Of a stretch of DNA of 20,464 nt, positions 14,081-20,464 are shown one piece after another. Both the position numbers and the translations under genes were made by a program. The notes beneath the pieces were generated by a model. It did not search any database, had not been told where the DNA came from, and saw only the letters and a list, made by a program, of their open reading frames with translations. How positions within the stretch are numbered: the first letter of the stretch is position 1; every line of letters starts with the position of its first letter. Origin of the DNA: an uncultured Eubacterium sp. (GTDB lineage Bacteria > Bacillota > Clostridia > Lachnospirales > CAG-274). The stretch lies in NCBI GenBank assembly GCA_900545305.1, contig UQYD01000035.1:1-20464 (forward strand). The letters run 5' to 3'.

Positions 14081-15400
14081 ATGGCAAAACCTATAGTTGC
14101 TATTGTTGGCCGTCCTAATGTAGGTAAGTCGACATTATTTAACAGAATTGCCGGCGAAAGAATTTCTATTGTAGAAGATACGCCAGGTGTAACTAGAGAT
14201 AGAATTTATGCAGATGCAGAATGGTTAGACCATCATTTTACACTTATTGATACAGGTGGTCTTGAACCTGACAGTGATGATATGATGCTCAAGCATATGT
14301 ATTCACAGGCTGAAATTGCTATTAGTTCAGCTGATGTTATACTTTTTGTTGTTGATGTAAGAACAGGTATGACAGATATGGATATGCAGGTTGCAAATAT
14401 TTTAAGAAAAGCAGACAAGCCAGTTGTACTTGCTGTAAACAAGGTTGATGATTTAGCTAAGTATGGTATGCAGGTTTATGAATTTTATTCATTAGGTCTT
14501 GGTGACCCATTTGGCGTATCCGGTGGACAGATGATTGGCTTAGGCGACCTTCTTGACGAAGTAGTAAAGCATTTCCCAGCAGATAAAGATGATTCAGCAG
14601 AAGATGATTCAATAAAGGTTGCAATTATTGGTAAGCCTAATGTAGGTAAGTCTTCACTTGTAAACAGAATTTTAGGCGAAAACAGAGTTATTGTAAGTGA
14701 TGTAGCCGGTACTACAAGAGATGCTATTGACTCAGAATACGAACTCAATGGTCAGAAGTATGTATTTATTGATACAGCAGGTATGAGAAGAAAGGCGAAG
14801 ATTAAGGAAAGTATTGAAAAATATTCTATTATTCGTGCCGTAGCTGCCGTTGAAAGAGCAGATGTTTGTATTCTTATGATTAATGCTGTTGAAGGTATTA
14901 CAGAACAGGATACAAAGGTTGCCGGTATTGCTCACGAAGCTGGTAAGGCTGTTATTATTGCAGTAAATAAGTGGGACTTAATTGAAAAAGATAACCACAC
15001 AATGAATAAGTTCTTAAAGGATATTGATACAGAATTTAAGTATCTTTCATATGCTCCAAGAATTTTCATTTCAGCAGCAACTGGTCAGAGAGTAACAAAA
15101 CTTTTTGAATTAATTACAATGGTAAGCGAAAACAATTCAAGAAGAATTGCTACAGGTATGCTTAATGATGTTCTTATTGAGGCTATGGCTATGAATCAGC
15201 CACCGGCTGAAAAGGGTAAACAGCTTAGAATTTACTATATGACACAGGTTTCTGTAAAGCCACCTACATTCGTTTTATTCGTAAACGATACAGAGCTTTT
15301 ACACTTCTCTTACAAGAGATATTTGGAAAATCAGCTTAGAGATGCTTTCGGCTTTGTAGGTACTCCAATACACTTTATTGCCAGAAACAGAAAGGAATAA
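14081..15400 (+). CDS. der: ribosome-biogenesis GTPase Der (EngA), double GTPase
   Basis: 439 residues from ATG 14081, with ACGGAGG 11 bases upstream. An in-frame ATG at 14003 lies in the leader hairpin with no ribosome binding site. Two tandem GTPase domains: GRPNVGKST (10-18), DTGG (57-60), NKVD (120-123), and GKPNVGKSS (184-192), DTAG, NKWD; then a C-terminal KH-like domain. Length agrees with the family (about 436-440). Der is essential for late 50S subunit maturation. First gene of a long run; three bases separate it from plsY. The der-plsY-gpsA order is conserved in Firmicutes. Confidence 0.97.
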   Translation: MAKPIVAIVGRPNVGKSTLFNRIAGERISIVEDTPGVTRDRIYADAEWLDHHFTLIDTGGLEPDSDDMMLKHMYSQAEIAISSADVILFVVDVRTGMTDMDMQVANILRKADKPVVLAVNKVDDLAKYGMQVYEFYSLGLGDPFGVSGGQMIGLGDLLDEVVKHFPADKDDSAEDDSIKVAIIGKPNVGKSSLVNRILGENRVIVSDVAGTTRDAIDSEYELNGQKYVFIDTAGMRRKAKIKESIEKYSIIRAVAAVERADVCILMINAVEGITEQDTKVAGIAHEAGKAVIIAVNKWDLIEKDNHTMNKFLKDIDTEFKYLSYAPRIFISAATGQRVTKLFELITMVSENNSRRIATGMLNDVLIEAMAMNQPPAEKGKQLRIYYMTQVSVKPPTFVLFVNDTELLHFSYKRYLENQLRDAFGFVGTPIHFIARNRKE

Positions 15401-15403
15401 GTT

Positions 15404-16051
15404 ATGTTTAGATTATTTTGCCTCATCATAGGCTATGGACTGGGTTGTTTGCAGTCAGCGTATTTTGTCGGCAAGTTCTTCGGACATATTGATATTAGAG
15501 AATATGGCAGTGGAAATGCTGGCTTTACAAATACTTCCAGAGTTTTAGGCAGAAAACTTGGTGCTATAGTTTTTATTTTTGATTTATTTAAGGTTATTTT
15601 AGCTTACTACATTTGTACAATGCTTTTTAAAGGCAGTGGTACATTTGTTGAAGGCTCAAGCCATTTGCCGGGAATTTATGCTGGCGTAGGTGCTGTACTT
15701 GGTCACAATTTCCCTTTCTACCTTAACTTTAAAGGTGGTAAGGGTATTGCCTGTACACTTGGTCTTATGCTTTGCATAGATTGGAAAATTGCTCTTATTA
15801 CATATGCAGTAGGTATTGTTGTAGTTTTAGCAACAAAGTATATCTCAGCTTCATCACTTTCTATGGCTTTGGTATATCCTATTGTTATGATTATAATGCG
15901 TAATATTGAAGGCATTAAGCCAGAAGAAATTATATTGATGTTTGTTCTTTGTGTTTTAGCTTATTACAAGCATAAAGCTAATATACAGAGATTAATGAAT
16001 GGTACTGAAAGTAAAGTAGGTACAAGAAGCAAAGAAAGGGCGGTTAAATAA
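15404..16051 (+). CDS. plsY: acyl-phosphate:glycerol-3-phosphate acyltransferase
   Basis: 215 residues, an integral membrane enzyme. The three PlsY motifs are visible: GSGNAGFTNTSRVLG (about 36-50), GHNFPFYLNFKGGKGIACTL (about 100-119) and a late block near KYISASSLSMAL. It acylates glycerol-3-phosphate from acyl-phosphate, the first step of phospholipid synthesis; the next gene makes its substrate. ATG 15404 has AAAGGAAT overlapping the der end. The stop TAA is immediately followed by the gpsA ATG. The basic C-terminal tail (about 20 residues) is cytoplasmic. Confidence 0.96.
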   Translation: MFRLFCLIIGYGLGCLQSAYFVGKFFGHIDIREYGSGNAGFTNTSRVLGRKLGAIVFIFDLFKVILAYYICTMLFKGSGTFVEGSSHLPGIYAGVGAVLGHNFPFYLNFKGGKGIACTLGLMLCIDWKIALITYAVGIVVVLATKYISASSLSMALVYPIVMIIMRNIEGIKPEEIILMFVLCVLAYYKHKANIQRLMNGTESKVGTRSKERAVK

Positions 16052-17062
16052 ATGAAAACTGTTGCAGTTATCGGCTCTGGTAGCTGGGGTACAGCTCTTG
16101 CAGTTCAGCTTAAAAGAGCAGGAAATAATGTTATTTTATGGTCTTTCAAAGAGGAAGAAGCTCAGGCTATTCTCTTAAATGGAGAAAATAAAGAATTTCT
16201 CCCTGGTGTAAAAATTGATAAGGAAATAAATGTAACTTACAAGGACGAAGATGTTGCATGGGCAGATATGCTTATATTTGCTACACCTTCTAAGTTCGTA
16301 AGAAATATGGCAAAGAGATTTGCTCCTTATGTAAGAAAAGATGAAATAATTGTTAATGTTGCCAAGGGTCTTGAAGAAAGCACTCTTATGCGTCTTTCAG
16401 AAGTAATAAAGGAAGAAATTCCACAGTGTAGAATAGGCTGTTTATCTGGTCCAAGCCATGCTGAAGAAGTAGGTCTTGGTATGGCAACAACTCTTGTTGC
16501 TGCCGGCGAAGATATGGCTGTTGCTGAAGAAATTCAGGATACTTTTATTACACCTATGTTCAGAGTTTATACTAATGATGACTTAATTGGTGTTGAACTT
16601 GGTGGTGCACTTAAAAACCTTGTTGCTTTGGCAGCCGGTATTTCTGATGGTGTAGGCTATGGCGATAACACAAAGGCAGCACTTATTACAAGAGGTATTG
16701 TTGAAATAGCTCGCCTTGGTGTTGCTATGGGTGCTAAAAAGGAAACTTTTGGTGGACTTTCAGGTATAGGTGACTTAATTGTTACTTGTACAAGTATGCA
16801 CAGCCGTAATAGACGTGCAGGTATTCTTTTGGGACAAGGCAAGTCTTTAGAAGAAACATTGGAAGAAATTCATATGGTAGTTGAAGGTGTTGTAAATGCT
16901 AAGGCTGCTTATGAATTATCAGAAAAATATAACGTAAGTATGCCTATTACTAAGCAGATAAATGAAGTTCTCTATAACAAAAAAGATGTTAAACAGGCTG
17001 TATACGACCTTATGACTAGAGGAAAGACAAAGGAAACAGAAAAGGATATGTATAAGCTTTAG
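16052..17062 (+). CDS. gpsA: NAD(P)-dependent glycerol-3-phosphate dehydrogenase
   Basis: 336 residues, the normal length. Rossmann motif GSGSWGTAL (8-16), VNVAKGLE with K105, catalytic K188 in GALKNLVALAAG, and GLSGIGDLIVTCTS and RNRRAG motifs later. It reduces dihydroxyacetone phosphate to glycerol-3-phosphate for PlsY. ATG follows the plsY stop with no gap; AAAGGG lies upstream inside plsY. In many clostridia the next gene is spoIVA; here a GH43 glycosidase follows after nine bases. Confidence 0.97.
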   Translation: MKTVAVIGSGSWGTALAVQLKRAGNNVILWSFKEEEAQAILLNGENKEFLPGVKIDKEINVTYKDEDVAWADMLIFATPSKFVRNMAKRFAPYVRKDEIIVNVAKGLEESTLMRLSEVIKEEIPQCRIGCLSGPSHAEEVGLGMATTLVAAGEDMAVAEEIQDTFITPMFRVYTNDDLIGVELGGALKNLVALAAGISDGVGYGDNTKAALITRGIVEIARLGVAMGAKKETFGGLSGIGDLIVTCTSMHSRNRRAGILLGQGKSLEETLEEIHMVVEGVVNAKAAYELSEKYNVSMPITKQINEVLYNKKDVKQAVYDLMTRGKTKETEKDMYKL

Positions 17063-17071
17063 GAGGCATTT

Positions 17072-18613
17072 ATGTATCAGAAGTTTAATGGTCCTTGGAT
17101 AGGAGATAATGAAAATGGAACTTATAAAAATCCTATTTTGCTTTCAGATTATTCTGACCCTGATGTAATCCGAGTAGGCAAGGATTTTTATATGGTTGCC
17201 AGTTCCTTTACTTATTTTCCAGGACTTCCGGTTTTACATTCAAGGGATTTAGTAAATTGGAAAATAATTAGTTATGCTGTAGATAAATTGCCTTTTGATG
17301 ATTATGACATTCCACAACATGGAAAAGGCGTTTGGGCACCTAGTATTAGATACCATAATGGTATGTTTTATGTCTATTTTGCAACACCTGATGAGGGTAT
17401 ATTTGTTAGTACAACAGATGACCCTTATGGTAAATGGAATTTAAAACTTGTAAAAAAATCTTGTGGTTGGATTGATACTTGTCCGTTTTGGGATGATGAT
17501 GGGCAGGCTTACTTAATAAGAGGTGTGGCAAAAAGTCGCATAGGCTATAAAAGTAAGCTCTTTCTCCATAAAATGTCTGCTGACGGTATGGAGCTTTTAG
17601 ATGATGGAGTTTTAGTGTTCGACGGAAGAATAAATCATCCAACCATAGAAGGACCTAAGATGTATAAGAGAAATGGATATTATTACATTTTTGCTCCTGC
17701 CGGTGGTGTTCAAACTGGTTGGCAAATGGAAGCAAGAAGTAAAAATATTTATGGACCTTATGAGCATAAGGTTGTACTTCATCAAGGAAATTCAGTTATA
17801 AATGGACCTCATCAAGGTGGTTGGGTTGATACTGAAAATGGAGAAGATTGGTTTATACATTTTCAAGACTTAAATATGTATGGTCGAGTTACACATTTGC
17901 AACCGGCAAAATGGGTTAATGATTGGCTTGAAATAGGTGTTGATACTAATAAAGACAATATTGGCGAACCTGTTTTGGAATACAAAAAGCCTGAATTAGA
18001 CAAATGTGAAAAATTATATCCATTAGACTCTGATAATTTTACAGGCGATAAATTAGGTTTGCAATGGCAGTTTCAAGCCCATTTTACAGACGATTTTTAT
18101 GACTTGACTGGAAATGGCATTAAGTTGTTTGCAATAGGGAATAAAGGAAAGAATATTTCCTCAGCTCCTAATGTAATGTGCCAGCTTATAAATAGACCTA
18201 ACTTTACGGTAACTACAAAAATAAAAGCTGTTATTGAAAATGGTGACAGCTGTGGACTTGTAATTACAGGTGGTAGTTACTATGGATTGAAAATTACAAA
18301 AATAAATGGTAAACTGATTGCTCAACAAGTTAGTTATGAGCTTACACGTTCTGAAGATAAAAAGGAAATCGTTGGAGGCTCTGTGCCACTGGAAACAGAC
18401 CAATTATATTTACGTCTTAAAGTTAGTTATCCTAATTGTATAGAAAGTTATATCAGTGTTGACAATAAAAATTATATAAAAATTGGAGATACTGTTAAAT
18501 ATGAAGTTTCCAGAAAAAGTTGGGTTGGTGGCAAAATAGGAATTTATTGTACATCAGGAAATAGTGAAACACATAAATCATATGCAAAATATGATTATAT
18601 AAATGTGGAGTGA
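17072..18613 (+). CDS. glycoside hydrolase family 43 (arabinofuranosidase/xylosidase type)
   Basis: 513 residues, no signal peptide, so cytoplasmic and acting on imported oligosaccharides. Five-bladed propeller catalytic domain (about 18-320) with general base D29 (SDPDVIRVG), pKa-modulating D135 (GWIDTCPFWDDDG) and general acid E193 (HPTIEGPKMYKRNG). A C-terminal beta-sandwich (about 325-513) is of the GH43 C2 type. HPTIEGPKMYKRNGYYYIFA and APAGGVQTGW suggest the GH43_12 group, whose members are mostly alpha-L-arabinofuranosidases or beta-xylosidases; the exact sugar cannot be told. ATG 17072 has TAGGAGG. No promoter or terminator separates it from gpsA, so it appears co-transcribed with housekeeping genes, which is odd for a carbohydrate enzyme. 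Confidence 0.93.
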   Translation: MYQKFNGPWIGDNENGTYKNPILLSDYSDPDVIRVGKDFYMVASSFTYFPGLPVLHSRDLVNWKIISYAVDKLPFDDYDIPQHGKGVWAPSIRYHNGMFYVYFATPDEGIFVSTTDDPYGKWNLKLVKKSCGWIDTCPFWDDDGQAYLIRGVAKSRIGYKSKLFLHKMSADGMELLDDGVLVFDGRINHPTIEGPKMYKRNGYYYIFAPAGGVQTGWQMEARSKNIYGPYEHKVVLHQGNSVINGPHQGGWVDTENGEDWFIHFQDLNMYGRVTHLQPAKWVNDWLEIGVDTNKDNIGEPVLEYKKPELDKCEKLYPLDSDNFTGDKLGLQWQFQAHFTDDFYDLTGNGIKLFAIGNKGKNISSAPNVMCQLINRPNFTVTTKIKAVIENGDSCGLVITGGSYYGLKITKINGKLIAQQVSYELTRSEDKKEIVGGSVPLETDQLYLRLKVSYPNCIESYISVDNKNYIKIGDTVKYEVSRKSWVGGKIGIYCTSGNSETHKSYAKYDYINVE

Positions 18614-18933
18614 TTTTTATAAGATACTATAAAGACTTAATTGTTGAAGATAATATTGATATTATTAAGGCTAAAGAGTTGTTTAGCCAAGGAATATCTT
18701 TGTTTAATGTATATGCCATATGTGTTAGTTCCAAAACCAATGGGTTAATGGAGATAATGTCCACAGAAAATTTACTTAAAGAAGTGAATTCTTATGGAAA
18801 TTATGGTATAATTGCATTAGTGAAGGGCAGAAATAAGGCTAGAAAAAAATCTATAAGGCTTATTGAAAACTGGCTTGTTACACATTCAGATTTAACTGGA
18901 TTTAAAAGCCATTATAATCAGAATAGCTTTTAA
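18610..18933 (+). CDS. hypothetical protein, 107 residues
   Basis: No family recognised. The GTG start overlaps the GH43 stop in a GTGA junction, the usual sign of translational coupling; the GGAG at 18607-18610 is too close to serve that GTG, and no ATG lies at a better distance. The protein is mixed alpha/beta in character with no membrane segment. The middle has YAICVSSKTNGLMEIMS and NYGIIALVKGRNKARKKS, and the C-terminal third is basic. It lies between GH43 and the DUF2953-gerW pair, 14 bases ahead of the latter's TTG. Real gene status rests on overlap, spacing and codon use like its neighbours. Function unknown. Confidence 0.7.
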   Translation: MIFIRYYKDLIVEDNIDIIKAKELFSQGISLFNVYAICVSSKTNGLMEIMSTENLLKEVNSYGNYGIIALVKGRNKARKKSIRLIENWLVTHSDLTGFKSHYNQNSF

Positions 18934-18947
18934 AGTAGGTGATAAAA

Positions 18948-19928
18948 TTGCTATTTTTAAATATACTTCTTCTCATATTGAAGATAATAGGAATAATTAT
19001 ATTAGCTGTTTTATTACTTGTTATTGGTTTATTATCTATTGTACTTTTTGTACCTATACATTATGAAAGTCAATATGAATATTATGAAAATTTAAATGGT
19101 TTCTGTAATGTGAATTGGCTTTTTAAAACTTTTGCTTTTAATTTAAAAACTGTAAATGGTGAAACGGATTATGATATAAAGATGCCGTCATGGATAGATA
19201 AATTGATATCCGATGATGAAGAAGAAACATCGGATAAATCAGACAATGAGGTGGTTTATAAAATAGAAAACGACCAAAATGAGTATTTTGATGATGAAAT
19301 TACAATAGAGGATTTAAAGGATAAAGCAGAAGAAAAAATAGAAAAAACTGTAGGCGATGTAGTTTCTGAAGTTAAAGAAGAAATTAAAGAAGATACAGAA
19401 AAAGAGATAGCTGAAAATTTAGAAGATGCCGAAGAAAAATCAGAAAAAAGTGTTTCTGGTGAAAAGGTTGTAAACTTTATCAGAAAAAAGGTTGTAAACT
19501 TTTTTTGTAAGTTAAAAGGAATTTTAAATTTTACAAAAGATAAGAAGGCTTTTATAAAAGAAAAAATTGAATTTTTTGAAGATTTAAAGGATAAATATGA
19601 CTTAAAAGGTATTTTTGATATAACAATTTTGCTATTTAAGAAAATTTTTAAAGGTTTGGGGTTGAAATTATTCCAAATCTGTGGAATAATTGGATTAGAT
19701 AATCCTTGTTCAACAGGACAGGCTATTGCTTTAATTTCTGTGGTACAAACTTTTGTGCCATTTGATGTTGATGTTCAAGGCGATTTTGAAAATAACGTCT
19801 TGGAGGGAAGTTTATATATTAAGGGAAAAGTTAGAATTAGCAGTATAGTTTTTCCGGTAATATGGTATCTTCTCACAAAGCCGGTCAGAACTGTTGTTAT
19901 TGATTATGTGAAAGGGGATAGAAAATGA
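18948..19928 (+). CDS. DUF2953 membrane protein (YtfI-like)
   Basis: 326 residues from TTG 18948; the sequence AGTAGGTGAT (18934-18943) is a near-perfect ribosome binding site that overlaps the other candidate, GTG 18939, so the TTG is preferred. A long N-terminal hydrophobic stretch (about 1-35) ends in FVPIHY, followed by a short beta-rich part, a very charged Glu/Lys/Asp-rich middle (about 85-170) and a C-terminal block with FKKIFKGLGLKLFQICGIIG, GLDNPCSTGQAIALISVVQ and FPVIWYLLTKPVRTV that is typical of DUF2953. Its position directly before gerW, with an ATGA overlap, matches Bacillus ytfI-ytfJ, so a spore role is likely. An 8-residue tandem duplication (KVVNFIRK / KVVNFFCK) lies at 19464-19511. 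Confidence 0.85.
   Translation: MLFLNILLLILKIIGIIILAVLLLVIGLLSIVLFVPIHYESQYEYYENLNGFCNVNWLFKTFAFNLKTVNGETDYDIKMPSWIDKLISDDEEETSDKSDNEVVYKIENDQNEYFDDEITIEDLKDKAEEKIEKTVGDVVSEVKEEIKEDTEKEIAENLEDAEEKSEKSVSGEKVVNFIRKKVVNFFCKLKGILNFTKDKKAFIKEKIEFFEDLKDKYDLKGIFDITILLFKKIFKGLGLKLFQICGIIGLDNPCSTGQAIALISVVQTFVPFDVDVQGDFENNVLEGSLYIKGKVRISSIVFPVIWYLLTKPVRTVVIDYVKGDRK
19464..19511 (+). repeat. 24-base tandem duplication inside DUF2953 gene
   Basis: Two adjacent 24-base units, both starting AAGGTTGTAAACTTT, encode KVVNFIRK and KVVNFFCK in frame. The 17-base string AAAAGGTTGTAAACTTT occurs at 19462-19478 and 19486-19502. Confidence 0.85.
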
Positions 19929-20326
19929 GTGAGGTAAGCAGTAATCTTGAAGTTTTGTTTAACAAAATGGAGAATTTTGTGTCAACCAAAACTGTAATAG
20001 GAGACCCCATTACCATAGGTAAAGTCATTTTAGTACCTCTGATAGATGTGTCATTTGGTGTTGGAGCTGGTGCAAAGCAGAATAAAGCTAATAAGGTTGG
20101 CTCTGATACAAAAAATGGTTCAGCAGCAGGTTTAGGTGCAAAGATGTCACCATCTGCTATTCTAGTAATAAATGATGGAACAGTACAAATGGTAAATGTC
20201 AATGACCAGAATAGTGTCAATAAACTTATTGATATGATTCCTAGCATTGCTAGTAAAATAAAATCTTTTGGTGGCTCTGATGATGAGACAGAAGAAACCG
20301 AAGACTCTGTAGAAATTATCGAATAG
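19925..20326 (+). CDS. gerW: GerW family sporulation protein (YtfJ)
   Basis: 133 residues. Core features of GerW/YtfJ: FVSTKTVIGDPITIGKVILV, then VPLIDVSFGVGAGAK, a GAAGLGAK-like Gly-rich turn (GSAAGLGAKMSPSAILVI) and VQMVNV. In B. subtilis the protein is made in the forespore and is needed for normal germination. Its ATG overlaps the DUF2953 stop (ATGA) and follows AAAGGGGAT. The acidic C-terminal tail (DDETEETEDSVEIIE) is common in clostridial homologues. It confirms a spore-forming host. Confidence 0.93.
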   Translation: MSEVSSNLEVLFNKMENFVSTKTVIGDPITIGKVILVPLIDVSFGVGAGAKQNKANKVGSDTKNGSAAGLGAKMSPSAILVINDGTVQMVNVNDQNSVNKLIDMIPSIASKIKSFGGSDDETEETEDSVEIIE

Positions 20327-20336
20327 AGGTGGTTTG

Positions 20337-20464
20337 TTGTCTGACTTTTTTAAGGAACAGCTTGTGAAAAAAGAATTTTCACAAAAGGACAGAACCAAAA
20401 GAATTTACATTATAGGTATTGCCATAGCAGTTGCAGTTTTCGTTTGGCAGATTTGTAGCGATAG
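20337..20464 (+). CDS. membrane protein, N-terminus only (3' partial)
   Basis: The reading frame begins with TTG 20337 (another TTG directly ahead, 20334) seven bases after GAGGTG, ten bases beyond the gerW stop, and is open to the window edge (42 codons). The visible part is a basic N-terminus (KEQLVKKEFSQKDRTKR) followed by a single hydrophobic segment IYIIGIAIAVAVFVW, so it is a one-helix membrane or secreted protein. Product not identifiable from this piece; clostridial gerW is often followed by cell-wall or spore genes such as a D-Ala-D-Ala carboxypeptidase. Confidence 0.65.
   Translation, partial: MSDFFKEQLVKKEFSQKDRTKRIYIIGIAIAVAVFVWQICSD

Noticed and set aside
1..20464. CRISPR arrays, tRNA or rRNA genes, insertion sequences, prophage genes
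   Set aside because: None was seen by reading both strands: no regular spaced repeats, no tRNA-like cloverleaf with TTCGA arm, no transposase or integrase frame.

Overview
The window is about one third G+C and tightly packed with genes. It is most like a spore-forming, fermentative member of the Clostridia, with a Lachnospiraceae-type gut anaerobe as the best guess. The grounds are a clostridial electron-bifurcating [FeFe]-hydrogenase operon, the sporulation genes yyaC and gerW, strong AGGAGG-type ribosome binding sites, frequent TTG starts and the der-plsY-gpsA cluster. Species cannot be fixed from the sequence alone.

Left part (1-2860): the 3' end of a hydrogenase operon, with hydB (5' cut off), hydA and a small thioredoxin-fold [2Fe-2S] protein, closed by a hairpin shared with the convergent strand. 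Next, on the minus strand, a LysM membrane protein with a degenerate MPN/JAMM-like domain is followed by a sensorless histidine kinase (4643 down to 2855). On the plus strand come yyaC, a lipoprotein cyclophilin and a Uup-type ABC-F ATPase, with a clear terminator at 8103-8146. A minus-strand bioY follows with a well-formed promoter.

Middle (8722-10304): two non-coding stretches flank engB. The first holds a row of hairpins whose loops all carry CCC on the minus strand and ends in an intrinsic terminator; I read it as a probable small RNA upstream of bioY. The second, about 390 bases after engB, is a G+C-rich island (about 41% by hand count against about 20% just upstream) made almost wholly of hairpins and ending in an intrinsic terminator on the plus strand. 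I read it as a large structured RNA that I cannot assign to a known family. These two are the best candidates for something undescribed.

Right part (10305-20464): a minus-strand pair, an intracellular subtilisin-like protease and a Cys-rich hypothetical protein with a Leu-rich tail, lies divergent from rnhB-yraN-pgeF. Then comes a long plus-strand run: der (with a terminator-like leader hairpin), plsY, gpsA, a GH43 glycosidase, an unknown 107-residue protein, a DUF2953 membrane protein, gerW and the start of a further membrane protein. The run mixes ribosome assembly (der), phospholipid synthesis (plsY, gpsA), hemicellulose side-chain or xyloside cleavage (GH43) and sporulation (DUF2953-gerW). 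No tRNA, rRNA, CRISPR array, insertion sequence or integrase was seen.
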